Assembly (NCBI RefSeq): GCF_003399445.1
Contig: NZ_QUQO01000001.1
Span: forward strand, 1,857,001 to 1,921,000
Source of the DNA: Parvularcula marina
GTDB lineage: Bacteria > Pseudomonadota > Alphaproteobacteria > Caulobacterales > Parvularculaceae
DNA length: 64,000 bases
Reading direction: 5' to 3'
Shown here: positions 54,365 to 63,972 of the stretch, one piece after another
Numbering within the stretch: position 1 is the first letter of the stretch
How the letters are laid out: each line of letters begins with the position of its first letter
The notes under the pieces: model-generated
Databases searched by the model: none
What the model saw: the letters and a program-made list of their open reading frames with translations, nothing else
Told to the model about the DNA's origin: nothing
Program-made: the position numbers and the translations under genes

Positions 54365-55639
54365 ATGGAGACGATCTTCGCACGGAGTTCCGGCTCGGGC
54401 CGGACGGCGATTGCTGTCTGGCGGATTTCTGGTCCGGCAGCGGGCGAGGTCGTTGCGAAACTCGCAGGCTCATTGCCGTCTGCCCGCCGCGCGAGCCATC
54501 GGCAGATCAGGGATCCGCTAGGCGGGCTCCTTGATGACGGGATCGTCCTTTGGTTTCCCGGTCCCAATACGGCGACGGGCGAGGACTTGGCCGAATTCCA
54601 TCTTCATGGGTCACAGGCAGTGGCCACCCGTTTCACTGAAACACTGACGGGGCTCGGTTTGCGACCTGCGGAGCCAGGTGAGTTCACACTTCGCGCTTTA
54701 CGTTATGGCCGGATGGGATTGCTTGAGGCGGAAGGCCTCGGTGATCTTCTCGATGCCGAAACAGAACAGCAAAGACAACAGGCTTTGGGAGGCTATACTG
54801 GGTCCGCGCGAGAGGTCGTGGCGGGCTGGCGCGACGGGCTTTTGGCCGCGCTCGCAGTGCTCGATGCGGCCGTGGATTTTCCTGACGAAGAAGATGTCCC
54901 TGCGGAGATCGCCTCCCGCGCGGTCCCGGCACTCGAAAAAGTGTCGGTCTCCCTGAAACAGGAACTGGCGAAATCCGCCAAGGGCCGCCGGCTCCGCGAG
55001 GGGCTGACGCTTGCGATCATCGGGCCGCCGAATGCGGGCAAATCGACCCTCCTCAATCGGCTGGTCGGGGAGGAGCGGGCCATCGTCTCGGACATTCCCG
55101 GCACGACGCGGGACGTGGTCAGTGCCCGGCTCGATATTGCGGGACGGCTGGTCGAGGTGCTTGATACGGCGGGTTTGCGTGATGAAACAGATGACCCCAT
55201 CGAACGCGCCGGGATGGAACGCAGCCGTGCAGCGCGGGAGCGGGCGGACATCATCATCGAGCTTTCCGCCGACGGAAGCCGGGAAGACCCCCGCCTCCTC
55301 CGCGTGACCAACAAGATCGACCTCGGGGAGACGGCCCCCGAAGGCACGCTCGGGCTCTCCGCACTAACGGGCGAAGGCTGGGACGAATTCCTCATCGCGC
55401 TGACCGGGAGGATCGAGGCAACGGCGTGCCCCGCTCTTTTTACACATGAGCGGCAGATCGCCCTACTCCAGTCCGGCGCGGCGGCGCTGGATAGGGTGCT
55501 CGATGATCCGGCGCAGGATCCCGAACTGCTGGCGGAAGATGTCCGTTCAGTGATCGCCCTTCTCGATCAGATGACCGGCCGGATCACGGTTGAGGATGTG
55601 CTGGGCGCCATCTTTTCCCGCTTCTGCATCGGAAAATAG
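54365..55639 (+). CDS. mnmE: tRNA modification GTPase MnmE
   Basis: 424 residues. The N-terminal formyl-THF-binding domain starts [23 protein letters not shown]. The GTPase domain has [26 protein letters not shown] and VTNKIDL, and the protein ends with the CxGK motif IFSRFCIGK. With MnmG it installs cmnm5-type groups at tRNA U34. It is followed 66 bp later by mnmG, with a parS site in between. Confidence 0.97.
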   Translation: METIFARSSGSGRTAIAVWRISGPAAGEVVAKLAGSLPSARRASHRQIRDPLGGLLDDGIVLWFPGPNTATGEDLAEFHLHGSQAVATRFTETLTGLGLRPAEPGEFTLRALRYGRMGLLEAEGLGDLLDAETEQQRQQALGGYTGSAREVVAGWRDGLLAALAVLDAAVDFPDEEDVPAEIASRAVPALEKVSVSLKQELAKSAKGRRLREGLTLAIIGPPNAGKSTLLNRLVGEERAIVSDIPGTTRDVVSARLDIAGRLVEVLDTAGLRDETDDPIERAGMERSRAARERADIIIELSADGSREDPRLLRVTNKIDLGETAPEGTLGLSALTGEGWDEFLIALTGRIEATACPALFTHERQIALLQSGAAALDRVLDDPAQDPELLAEDVRSVIALLDQMTGRITVEDVLGAIFSRFCIGK

Positions 55640-55640
55640 C

Positions 55641-55654
55641 GTTTCACGTGAAAC
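55641..55654. promoter_or_regulatory. parS site 1
   Basis: GTTTCACGTGAAAC, a perfect 14-bp palindrome and the universal parS core, in the mnmE-mnmG gap. ParB encoded downstream should nucleate here. Confidence 0.93.
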
Positions 55655-55705
55655 AGGCGCTCGCGCCCTCTCCACAAGCCGCCTTCCCTTCGCTATCTGC
55701 CTGCA

Positions 55706-57568
55706 ATGAGCAGAGATTTTGACGTCATTATTGTCGGCGGCGGCCATGCCGGGACGGAAGCGGCCTGCGCTGCGGCCCGAGCGGGTGCGCGCACGGCGCT
55801 CGTTACCCATAAATGGGCGACGGTCGGCGAGATGTCCTGCAATCCAGCTATTGGGGGTCTGGGAAAAGGCCATCTGGTCCGCGAGATCGATGCGCTCGAT
55901 GGGATCATGGGGCGTGCTGCCGATCAGGGCGGCATCCAGTTCCGGCTGCTCAACCGGTCAAAAGGCCCGGCTGTTCGCGGCCCACGCACGCAAGCCGACC
56001 GCAAGCTCTATCGCGAAGCCGTCCAGCGACTGGTGACAGCGCAGGAAAACCTGACCGTCATCGAAGCGGCGGTCGATGATCTGATCGTTGTCGGTGATGA
56101 ATGCCGGGGCGTGATCACCGATAAGGGGGAGCGGATCGAAGCCTCTGCTGTGGTCGTGACCACGGGCACCTTTCTGCGCGGCGTCATCCATCGCGGCCAT
56201 GACCGGATCCCGGCAGGCCGCGTGGGCGAAGCCCCGGCCAATGCGCTGGGCGAGCGATTCGAAGCCATGAACCTGCCGCTCGGGCGGCTGAAAACCGGCA
56301 CGCCGGCTCGGCTCGACAGGCGGACAATTGGCTGGGACCGGCTCGAAATGCAGGAAGCCGATGAGCGGCCTGTGCCTTTTTCTTTCCTGACGAGCGAGAT
56401 CACCGTGCCGCAGATTGCCTGCGGCATCACCTATACCAATGATGCGACCCACCGGATCATCGAGGAAAACCTCTCCGGCTCTGCCGTCTATGGCGGGCGG
56501 ATTTCCGGGCAGGGGCCGCGCTATTGCCCGTCGATTGAGGACAAGGTCGTCAAATTCCGGGACCGCGCGTCTCATCAGGTCTTTCTCGAGCCCGAAGGCC
56601 TCGATGATCACACGATCTATCCGAACGGGATTTCGACCTCCTTGCCGGAGGAGATCCAGGACGCGTTTCTCAAGACCATTCCAGGGCTCGAGACCGCGAA
56701 AGTCCTGCAATATGGCTATGCCATTGAATATGACTACGTCGATCCGCGTGCACTCGACCGGACGCTGGGACTGCGGATGCTGCCGGGGCTTTTCCTGGCG
56801 GGTCAGATCAATGGCACCACGGGATATGAGGAGGCAGGCGCTCAAGGCCTGATGGCCGGGCTCAATGCTGCGGCCCGTGCGTTGGGCCAATCGCTTCGCA
56901 CCCTCACCCGGTCTGACGGATATATCGGGGTGATGATCGATGATCTGGTGACCCGCGGGGTGACCGAGCCCTATCGCATGTTCACCTCTCGCGCTGAGTA
57001 TCGTCTTTCCCTGCGGGCGGATAATGCGGATCTGCGCCTGACGCCACTGGGCCTTGAATGGGGTTGCGTCGGTGAGGAACGGCGCGAGGCGTTTCACGTG
57101 AAACAGTCCGCGGTCGAGGGCCTGCGGCAGGTCATGACCACGACCACCCTCACCCCGAATGAAGCCGGTGCCCATGGCATCAAGGTCAATCAGGACGGGC
57201 GCCGCCGGTCCTTGCTTGATCTCCTCAGCCTCAAGGATGTGTCGCTGGACGACATTGCTGCCCTCGCCCCGGCACTGGCTGAAGCGCCGGAAGATGTGCG
57301 CACGGTGATCGAAGCCGATGCGCTATATGCGGGCTATCTTGACCGGCAGGAGGCGGAGATCGTCACCCTGCGCAAGGAAGAGAGCCAGCCCATTCCGGCC
57401 GATTTCGATTTCCATGCCGTCACGGGCCTTTCCAATGAGGTGAAAGACCGTCTGACACGGGCGCGCCCGGAAACGCTGGGCCAGGCGGGCCGCGTGGAAG
57501 GCGTCACGCCCGCCGCGCTAGCCACTCTTCTTATCCATTTGCGTGGGGTGTCCGCCGCCAATGGCTGA
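55706..57568 (+). CDS. mnmG: tRNA U34 carboxymethylaminomethyl-modifying enzyme MnmG
   Basis: 620 residues. FAD-binding motif [20 protein letters not shown], then [22 protein letters not shown] (family signature) and [30 protein letters not shown]. The C-terminal domain mediates MnmE binding. A parS palindrome lies inside the coding region at 57091, encoding FHVKQ. The last 8 bp overlap rsmG. Confidence 0.97.
   Translation: MSRDFDVIIVGGGHAGTEAACAAARAGARTALVTHKWATVGEMSCNPAIGGLGKGHLVREIDALDGIMGRAADQGGIQFRLLNRSKGPAVRGPRTQADRKLYREAVQRLVTAQENLTVIEAAVDDLIVVGDECRGVITDKGERIEASAVVVTTGTFLRGVIHRGHDRIPAGRVGEAPANALGERFEAMNLPLGRLKTGTPARLDRRTIGWDRLEMQEADERPVPFSFLTSEITVPQIACGITYTNDATHRIIEENLSGSAVYGGRISGQGPRYCPSIEDKVVKFRDRASHQVFLEPEGLDDHTIYPNGISTSLPEEIQDAFLKTIPGLETAKVLQYGYAIEYDYVDPRALDRTLGLRMLPGLFLAGQINGTTGYEEAGAQGLMAGLNAAARALGQSLRTLTRSDGYIGVMIDDLVTRGVTEPYRMFTSRAEYRLSLRADNADLRLTPLGLEWGCVGEERREAFHVKQSAVEGLRQVMTTTTLTPNEAGAHGIKVNQDGRRRSLLDLLSLKDVSLDDIAALAPALAEAPEDVRTVIEADALYAGYLDRQEAEIVTLRKEESQPIPADFDFHAVTGLSNEVKDRLTRARPETLGQAGRVEGVTPAALATLLIHLRGVSAANG
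57091..57104. promoter_or_regulatory. parS site 2 (inside mnmG)
   Basis: Perfect GTTTCACGTGAAAC within the mnmG coding region, read in-frame as Phe-His-Val-Lys. Confidence 0.93.
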
Positions 57569-58205
57569 GACCGCCCTGCCCCGATCCCTTGATGAGTTCG
57601 CGGACCGGCATGCGCTGGATGCGGAGACGCGCGGCCTGTTCGCGCAATATGATGAGCGCCTCTTGGAGACGGCGGCACATACCAATGTCATCTCCCGTAA
57701 CACCCTGCCCGACCGATGGGCCCGCCATTACGAGGACTCCGCTCAGCTCTTCCCGTTGATCCGGGAAGACGCCACCACCCTTCTCGATATTGGCAGCGGG
57801 GCCGGGTTCCCGGGGCTCGTGCTTGGCATTCTCTGCCGGGATCGCCCGCTGAAGATCACGCTGGCTGACAGCGTCGGCAAGAAAGCCCGTTTCCTTGCGG
57901 AAACCGCTCATGCACTGGGATTGAGCAACATCACAGTCTCGTCAGACCGGGTCGAATCGTTTCACGTGAAACGCATGAGTTTCGATGTCATCACCGCCCG
58001 GGCCGTGACCGCCCTTGATGGCCTCCTCGCCCTTGCCTCCCCCCTGCTCGCGCCGGGCGGAATGTTGATATTTCCCAAGGGCGCGCGGGCCGATGAGGAA
58101 TTGACGGCAGCCGCCACGGGGTGGAGATTCAACCATGAGAAACGCGCCAGCCATACCGACCCGGACGCGTCGATCCTTATCCTGACTGAGCCCGAAAGAC
58201 GCTAA
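57561..58205 (+). CDS. rsmG: 16S rRNA G527 N7-methyltransferase
   Basis: 214 residues from [15 protein letters not shown], the ATG overlapping the mnmG stop. SAM-binding [18 protein letters not shown] and the family stretch [21 protein letters not shown] are present. A parS palindrome lies inside at 57959, again encoding FHVKR. A methyl group is added to G527 of 16S rRNA. Directly followed by parA. Confidence 0.95.
   Translation: MAETALPRSLDEFADRHALDAETRGLFAQYDERLLETAAHTNVISRNTLPDRWARHYEDSAQLFPLIREDATTLLDIGSGAGFPGLVLGILCRDRPLKITLADSVGKKARFLAETAHALGLSNITVSSDRVESFHVKRMSFDVITARAVTALDGLLALASPLLAPGGMLIFPKGARADEELTAAATGWRFNHEKRASHTDPDASILILTEPERR
57959..57972. promoter_or_regulatory. parS site 3 (inside rsmG)
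   Basis: Perfect GTTTCACGTGAAAC within rsmG, about 250 bp upstream of parA. Confidence 0.93.
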
Positions 58206-58991
58206 GTGACCCCTCCTCGTATCCTCGCCATTGCCAACCAGAAGGGCGGCGTCGGCAAGACCACCACCACGATCAATCTCGGAACGGCCCTCGCCGCCAT
58301 TGGCGAGAAGGTACTGATCATTGATCTCGACCCGCAGGGGAACGCCTCGACGGGCCTGGGGGTCGAGCATGCGCGCCGTAGGCTGACGACTTATGATGTG
58401 CTGCGCGGAGAGGCAGAACTCTCTGATATTGCTCAGGAAACTTTGGTCCCGGGGCTGACGGTTGCGCCCTCTGGTGTCGATTTGGCGGCCGCCGAAGTCG
58501 AGCTGATCAATGCCGAAGGCCGCCATCACCGGCTACGCCGCGCGATTGAGAGAGTGTCCCAGAATGGGACGGGTCCGTCCTATGTGCTGATCGACTGCCC
58601 TCCTTCGCTGGGCATGCTGACGGTCAATGCGATGGCGGCAGCGGATGCGGTGCTGATTCCGCTCCAATGTGAATTCTTCGCCCTCGAAGGCCTTGCGCAG
58701 ATCCTGCGGACCATCGGCCAGGTGCGTCAGCGGCTGAACCCGTCCCTCGATCTGCAAGGCATCGTCCTCACCATGTATGACCGGCGGAACAATCTCTCCC
58801 GCGAGGTTGAGAACAATGTCCGCGACCATATGGGCGAGAAGGTCTACCGCACGGCCATACCGCGCAATGTGCGCCTCTCCGAAGCGCCGTCGCATGGCAA
58901 ACCTGCCCTGCTCTATGATCTGAAATGCTCAGGCAGTCAGGCTTATGTTCGTTTGGCTACCGAAATTATCCAGCGTGAAAGGGCCGCCTGA
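58206..58991 (+). CDS. parA: Chromosome partitioning ATPase ParA
   Basis: 261 residues with a GTG start immediately after the rsmG stop. Deviant Walker A KGGVGKTTTTINLGTAL and IIDLDPQGNASTGLG, then VLIDCPPSLGMLTVNAM (Walker B) and LQCEFFALEGLAQIL. ParA forms ATP-dependent dimers on DNA and, with ParB-parS, moves the origin region. Stop and parB start overlap by 1 bp. Confidence 0.97.
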   Translation: MTPPRILAIANQKGGVGKTTTTINLGTALAAIGEKVLIIDLDPQGNASTGLGVEHARRRLTTYDVLRGEAELSDIAQETLVPGLTVAPSGVDLAAAEVELINAEGRHHRLRRAIERVSQNGTGPSYVLIDCPPSLGMLTVNAMAAADAVLIPLQCEFFALEGLAQILRTIGQVRQRLNPSLDLQGIVLTMYDRRNNLSREVENNVRDHMGEKVYRTAIPRNVRLSEAPSHGKPALLYDLKCSGSQAYVRLATEIIQRERAA

Positions 58992-59881
58992 TGGCTGCAG
59001 CACGAAAAGGCCTGGGCCGCGGGCTTGAATCAATATTCGCCGATGAAGGCGGTGATGAGCCCCTCGCCCCGCGCGAAGGCCCGGCGACGATCTCGCTGGC
59101 CGACATTGCGCCCGATCCTGACCAGCCGCGCAAAAGTTTCACGGATAAGGAGCTCGATGAGCTCGCCGCCTCGATCAAGGCGCGCGGGCTTTTGCAGCCG
59201 ATACTCATCCGCCCGGTCGAAGGCGGGAAAGCGAAATATCTGATCATCGCCGGCGAACGCCGCTGGCGGGCATCCGCGCGCGCCAAGCTGCATGAGATCC
59301 CGGTGATCATCCGCAACACGGATCCCGGCCAGACTGCGGAAATCGCACTGATCGAAAATATTCAGCGTACAGACTTGAATGCCATCGAGGAAGCGGATGC
59401 CTATACGCGGATGAAGGAGGTTTTCGGTCGCAAACCCCAGGAAATCGCCGATGCGGTGGGCAAATCGCGCAGCCATGTCGCCAATATGATGCGGCTCTCC
59501 GCCCTCCCCGCAGATGTCCGCGCCCATGTCGTCGAAGGCAAGCTCTCCATGGGTCATGCCCGCGCCCTTCTGTCGGCGGCTGATCCGGCAAAGCTCGCCG
59601 AAGACGTGATCCGGCGCGGCCTTTCAGTGCGCGAGACAGAATTGCTGGTCGGCACGGGCAAGAATTTCTCCGGCGGTAAGAACAAAGGCGACGACAAAGG
59701 CCCCAAGGCGCCGCGCAAAACCGATGCGGACACCAAATCGCTGGAGAATGATCTCGAAGCGGCGCTCGGCCTGACGGTCGAGATCGATCACGGCAAGAAG
59801 GGTGGCACCGTCACCCTTGCGTATGACACGCTGGAACAGCTTGATGATATCTGCCGCCGGCTGATGGGCACGGCGGTTTAA
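58991..59881 (+). CDS. parB: Chromosome partitioning protein ParB
   Basis: 296 residues. The N-terminal KGLGRGLESIFADE (ParA-contact region) precedes the CTPase/ParB fold IIAGERRWRASARAKL and EIALIENIQRTDLNAIEEA, the helix-turn-helix IADAVGKSRSHVANMMRLSALP, and the C-terminal dimerisation domain TVTLAYDTLEQLDDICRRL. It binds the three parS sites upstream. Confidence 0.97.
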   Translation: MAAARKGLGRGLESIFADEGGDEPLAPREGPATISLADIAPDPDQPRKSFTDKELDELAASIKARGLLQPILIRPVEGGKAKYLIIAGERRWRASARAKLHEIPVIIRNTDPGQTAEIALIENIQRTDLNAIEEADAYTRMKEVFGRKPQEIADAVGKSRSHVANMMRLSALPADVRAHVVEGKLSMGHARALLSAADPAKLAEDVIRRGLSVRETELLVGTGKNFSGGKNKGDDKGPKAPRKTDADTKSLENDLEAALGLTVEIDHGKKGGTVTLAYDTLEQLDDICRRLMGTAV

Positions 59882-59908
59882 GGCGCGGCAGAGTGTGTAG
59901 AGACGCTA

Positions 59909-60229
59909 ATGCGGTATTCACGGAACAATGGAAAGAGTATATCTAAGCTTTATATTCTGGCTGTTGTAATATGTGTACTGATAAACATATACCTAATCCT
60001 CAGTTATATCGCAGATGGTTTAGATACGTTACAGACTACAAACGCGATGCGTGCTATAGCCTTCTATTCGTTGATAGTTTTTCCTGCTACTTTCGTAACA
60101 TTATCCGCATTTGTTTACATTCCCGCGAAATCACAGAGCCTAATTTCCAGATCCCGCAGCTTCGAATTCATATCAATCTTGATGTCAGTAGCGGGAGTTA
60201 TCCTATTCTGGGTGGTGCGCGATATTTAG
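59909..60229 (+). CDS. Orphan small membrane protein, very AT-rich
   Basis: 106 residues with three hydrophobic helices: LYILAVVICVLINIYLILSYI, IAFYSLIVFPATFVTLSAFVYI and FISILMSVAGVILFWVV. No family is recognised. Base composition is sharply different: the 60-base line at 59941 is 30% G+C, against about 60% around it. It sits between parB and ltaE on the same strand, 27 bp after parB. The composition suggests recent acquisition; expression is unproven. Confidence 0.55.
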   Translation: MRYSRNNGKSISKLYILAVVICVLINIYLILSYIADGLDTLQTTNAMRAIAFYSLIVFPATFVTLSAFVYIPAKSQSLISRSRSFEFISILMSVAGVILFWVVRDI

Positions 60230-60260
60230 TATGCAAGAGAAAAACCCGGAGTCAGAACAA

Positions 60261-61301
60261 ATGCTTTTCACATCCGACAACTGGGCCGGGGTTCACCCGA
60301 AAATCATGGACGCCATGATCGCCGCCAATGAGGGGCCGGTGCCGGCCTATGGCGCGGATGAGCTGACGCAATCCGTCATCAATCAGTTCACGGAAATGTT
60401 TGGCAAGAAAGTCGAAGTGGCTTTTGTGGCAACCGGCAGTGCGGCAAACTCGATAGCGTTGGCCGCCATGCTGCCGCCCTTTGGCGCGGTCTTCTGTCAT
60501 GAGCATGCCCATATCCAGATCGATGAATGCGGGGCACCGGAATTTTTCACGGGCGGCGCCAAGGTGCTGCCGCTGGCAGGTGAGGGGGGCAAACTCACCC
60601 CCGCTATTCTCGAAGAGGGGATGCGGATCTACACGCCCGCCATGGCGCACCGCGTCCTGCCGAAAGCTGTGTCCCTGACACAAGGCACCGAAGCTGGGAC
60701 AGTCTATACAATTGATGAAATCCGTGCGCTGACGGCCAAGGCCCGCGAGCTCGGCCTTTATGTCCATATGGATGGCGCGCGTTTTGCCAATGCGGCTGCG
60801 CATCTTGGCGCGAGCCCCAAAGAGATCGTGACCGATACCGGCGTTGATATCCTGACGCTGGGCGGCACCAAGAATGGCTGCATGGTCGCAGAAGCCATCA
60901 TCGTTCTGAATGAGGCGCTGTCGGAGCATCTGGTCTGGCGCCAGAAGCGGGCAGGGCAGGGCTTCTCCAAGAACCGCTTCCTCGCCGCGCAATGGAAAGC
61001 CTATTTCGAAGATGACCTCTGGCTGAAGCTGGGCGCACACGCCAATGCGATGGCCACGCGTCTTGCAGAGGGGATCAGCGCGGCGGGGTTCGAACTCGTC
61101 AATGAAACCCAGATCAATGAGGTCTTCCCGATCCTGCCAGATGCGGTGGTTGAGGGCCTGAAAGAAAAAGGCGCGGCCTTTTACGACTGGGTTCAGCCTG
61201 GCGATTCTTATGACGGCAAGCTACGCCGCCTCGTGACAAGCTATCAGACAAGCGAGAAGGAAGTTGAAGCGTTCCTGACCGCGCTCAAAGCTCTCGCCTA
61301 A
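60261..61301 (+). CDS. ltaE: Low-specificity L-threonine aldolase
   Basis: 346 residues from MLFTSDNWAGVHPKIMDAM, with GGAG upstream; an in-frame ATG 30 bp earlier is less likely. PLP-dependent aldolase features: FVATGSAANSIALAAML, LYVHMDGARFANAAAHLG and the PLP Lys in LTLGGTKNGCMVAEAI. It cleaves threonine and allo-threonine to glycine and acetaldehyde. Its stop overlaps the convergent HDAC-like gene by 4 bp. Confidence 0.9.
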   Translation: MLFTSDNWAGVHPKIMDAMIAANEGPVPAYGADELTQSVINQFTEMFGKKVEVAFVATGSAANSIALAAMLPPFGAVFCHEHAHIQIDECGAPEFFTGGAKVLPLAGEGGKLTPAILEEGMRIYTPAMAHRVLPKAVSLTQGTEAGTVYTIDEIRALTAKARELGLYVHMDGARFANAAAHLGASPKEIVTDTGVDILTLGGTKNGCMVAEAIIVLNEALSEHLVWRQKRAGQGFSKNRFLAAQWKAYFEDDLWLKLGAHANAMATRLAEGISAAGFELVNETQINEVFPILPDAVVEGLKEKGAAFYDWVQPGDSYDGKLRRLVTSYQTSEKEVEAFLTALKALA

Positions 61302-62197
61302 AATCTGTAGACAGATTTCGCCACGCGATAGGTGTTCGCATAGGCGAGCACCGTGTCGGTGATCGGCTCGGCATAGCCGCCACCAATGCCCATCGAGACG
61401 GGGATACCCCGGCGATGGCAGCCCTCCAGCACCAGATGATCCCGCGCCATCAGCCCTTCATGGGTGATATCGAGGCGCCCCAACCGGTCGGTGATCAGGG
61501 GATCGACCCCGGCCTGATAAAGAACGAGATCGGGCGCGAAATTCCAGACCTGCGGCAGATGCTCTTCGATGGCGGCGAGGAATGCCGCATCGCCCGTATG
61601 ATCGGGCAGGGGGACATCGAGCGTGCTTGGCACTTTGCGGAAGGGGAAATTCTTCTCGCCGAAAACATCGAGAATGAAGATGCCGGGATGATCGACAAGC
61701 AGCGCGGCATTGCAGTCGCCCTGGTGCACATCGAGATCGATGATCGCGATACGGTCAACGGCGCCCTCATTCAGAAGCGTCCTGGCAACGACAGCAAAGT
61801 CATTATAGATACAGAAGCCCGCGCCGAAATCCGCATGCGCATGATGCGTGCCGCCGGCGAGCTGTCCCGCAAGGCCCCGTTCTAGGGCATCGCGCGCGGC
61901 AGCGAGTGCCCCGCCTACGGTCCTTTGACCGCGCTTATGGATCAGATCCGACCACGGAAAGCCGATCCGGCGCATCTCCTTGGGGTCAATCGTGCCGTCG
62001 CGTAAGGAGTGAACATATTCCTCCGTATGCGCAGCGGTAATGACATCTTCGGGCGCCTGTGGGGAGAAGGTGAGGGCGCTTTCCTCGACGATCTCATTGG
62101 AGATCAGCGCCTCGCGCAGGAGGTTATATTTCTCCGCCGGAAAGCGGTGACCTTGCGGCAGAGCGAGGGTGAAATCCGTCGAGAAATAAAACCGCAT
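61298..62197 (-). CDS. Histone-deacetylase-family hydrolase
   Basis: 299 residues. The zinc/active-site region is GTHHAHADFGAGFCIYNDFAVVA (paired His), the metal ligand is IIDLDVHQGDCNA, and LVLYQAGVDPL and the C-terminal MGIGGGYAEP complete the fold. Bacterial members are amidohydrolases acting on acetylated polyamines or related compounds; the substrate is unknown here. The start overlaps the hemH stop by 1 bp. Confidence 0.9.
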   Translation of the reverse strand: MRFYFSTDFTLALPQGHRFPAEKYNLLREALISNEIVEESALTFSPQAPEDVITAAHTEEYVHSLRDGTIDPKEMRRIGFPWSDLIHKRGQRTVGGALAAARDALERGLAGQLAGGTHHAHADFGAGFCIYNDFAVVARTLLNEGAVDRIAIIDLDVHQGDCNAALLVDHPGIFILDVFGEKNFPFRKVPSTLDVPLPDHTGDAAFLAAIEEHLPQVWNFAPDLVLYQAGVDPLITDRLGRLDITHEGLMARDHLVLEGCHRRGIPVSMGIGGGYAEPITDTVLAYANTYRVAKSVYRF

Positions 62198-63267
62198 TAC
62201 TCGGCAGCCGCGGCGGCCACATCCTTTGGCGCAATCCAGCCGCCCAGCTCCCGCCGTGCCAGCTCTTCAAGACAGGCAAGAAACGCCTCATCATTATTGA
62301 GGCACGGAATGGGGGTCAGCTCCTGCCCGCCCGCTTCTTTGAACGTTTCGCGCAGGCCGATGCCGATCTCTTCAAGCGTTTCGATACAGTCGGAAACAAA
62401 AGCAGGGGCCGCAACTGCGAGCTGTTTGATTCCGTCCTCTGCGGCCTTTTTCACAAGGCTTTCGGTCGAGGGTTCGAGCCATTTCTCCGGGCCGAATTTC
62501 GACTGAAAGCCGAGTGGCGCGAAGGTCTCATCCCAGCCCATCCGTTCACGGAGCAGCCGCGCCGTCTTCTGGCAATGACAATGATAGGGATCGCCCGCAT
62601 TGAAATATCGTTGCGGAATACCGTGGAAGGAGAGGATTACGCGCTCTGTCTCCTCCGGCACGTGCCGCCGCATCGAGGTCTCAAGAGCATCGATGTAAGA
62701 GGGCTCATCGTGAAAGGGTGGAGCGATCCGGATAGCGGGCTGCCAGGGCCGCTCTTTCATGGCCTCTGCGACCTTGTCCGCGACCGTCCCCGTCGTCGTC
62801 GCTGAATATTGCGGATAGAGCGGCAGGATCATGATCCGGTCATGACCCTTCGCCATTAGCGCGCCGATCCGCTCCGGGATCGAGGGGTTCCCGTAACGCA
62901 TCGCGTAATCAACGGTGACGTCATCGCCTAAGCGCTCAGCCAAGCCTTCCATCTGCCGTTGGGTGTAATAGGCGAGGGGGCTCTGTCCTGACTCTTCATG
63001 CCAGATAGACTGATAGAGCTTGGCTGTCTTGGATGGTCTCGTATTCAAAATGATCCCGTAGAGAACCGGCAGCCAGAAAATCCGCGGGTAATCGACGACC
63101 CGTTTGTCGGACAGGAACTCACGCAGATAGCGGCGCACGGAGGCTGGCTCTGGAGTATCGGGCGTGCCGAGATTGACGAGCAGCACGGCCACGCCGCCGG
63201 TCTTCACCGAGGGGTGCGCGGGCGGCAGGTTCATCTCCTTGCCGGATTGTCGGTTGGTCTCTGACAT
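62197..63267 (-). CDS. hemH: Ferrochelatase
   Basis: 356 residues if started at MSETNRQSGKE; shorter starts near MNLPPAHPSV are possible. Family features: VAVLLVNLGTPDTP, the catalytic His in LSFHGIPQRYF, the EE-containing FVSDCIETLEEIG. Class I, soluble or peripheral. It inserts Fe2+ into protoporphyrin IX, completing the haem genes hemE and hemJ found 11 kb away. Coupled to the HDAC-like gene downstream. Confidence 0.95.
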   Translation of the reverse strand: MSETNRQSGKEMNLPPAHPSVKTGGVAVLLVNLGTPDTPEPASVRRYLREFLSDKRVVDYPRIFWLPVLYGIILNTRPSKTAKLYQSIWHEESGQSPLAYYTQRQMEGLAERLGDDVTVDYAMRYGNPSIPERIGALMAKGHDRIMILPLYPQYSATTTGTVADKVAEAMKERPWQPAIRIAPPFHDEPSYIDALETSMRRHVPEETERVILSFHGIPQRYFNAGDPYHCHCQKTARLLRERMGWDETFAPLGFQSKFGPEKWLEPSTESLVKKAAEDGIKQLAVAAPAFVSDCIETLEEIGIGLRETFKEAGGQELTPIPCLNNDEAFLACLEELARRELGGWIAPKDVAAAAAE

Positions 63268-63362
63268 GCCGGGGTGCTAGTGATGTTAGGCGCGGCGCTC
63301 AAGCTACTTGCCGCATCGTTGCGCATGTTTGCCGCACCGACCCTTTCGGGAAAGGAAATGTC

Positions 63363-63893
63363 ATGAAGCTCCTCCGCTCCGCCCTTGCCATTGCTGCGTT
63401 CGGCGTTTTGTCCGCCTGCGCGACCTCCACTCCCTATGCCGCTGCGGGCAGCGATGATGGATACGGGTTCTCAGAGCAGCGGATCGAGGACGACCGCTTC
63501 CGCATCACCTTCAAGGGCAATTCCCTTACAGACCGCGAGACGGTCGAGACCTATCTTCTCTATCGCGCCGCCGAGATCACGCTTGAATATGGCTATGACC
63601 ATTTCATCGTCGTGAAGGATGATACCGAGAAATCGACCACCTATTCCGGCACGCGTGATCGCGGCTTTTATTCCTATTACGGCGTCGGGCGACCCTTCCC
63701 CTATTATGGCTACGGCTATCGCTGGGACCCGTTCTATGACGATGTCGATATCCGTGAGCGCCGCCGCTATTCGGCGATTGCCTATATCGTTCTCGGCAAA
63801 GGCGCGAAGCCGGCCGATGAACCGGCCGCCTATGATGCTCGCCAGGTCATCGAAAACCTGCGGCCTTCCATCATTCTACCTGAGCAGGGCTGA
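63363..63893 (+). CDS. CC0125/CC1285-family lipoprotein
   Basis: 176 residues with a lipobox LSAC (Cys 19). Sequence features of the family: DGYGFSEQRIEDDRFRITFKGNSLTDRETVETYLLYRAAEITLEYGYDHFIVV, then a Tyr/Gly/Pro-rich loop (YYGVGRPFPYYGYGYRW) and ARQVIENLRP. It is a periplasmic lipoprotein of unknown function, common in Caulobacterales and relatives. Alone on the plus strand after hemH. Confidence 0.85.
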   Translation: MKLLRSALAIAAFGVLSACATSTPYAAAGSDDGYGFSEQRIEDDRFRITFKGNSLTDRETVETYLLYRAAEITLEYGYDHFIVVKDDTEKSTTYSGTRDRGFYSYYGVGRPFPYYGYGYRWDPFYDDVDIRERRRYSAIAYIVLGKGAKPADEPAAYDARQVIENLRPSIILPEQG

Positions 63894-63972
63894 GCCCGGT
63901 ATTTGAGGGATTGCGCCCCGCGTGGGCGGCGTTACGGTCCCGCCCATAAAGTTAACCGGGCAGGAGGAAACC

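Noticed and set aside
54630-54642. GTTTCACTGAAAC in mnmE, resembling parS
   Set aside because: One central base is missing, so the palindrome phase is broken; ParB is unlikely to bind it well.
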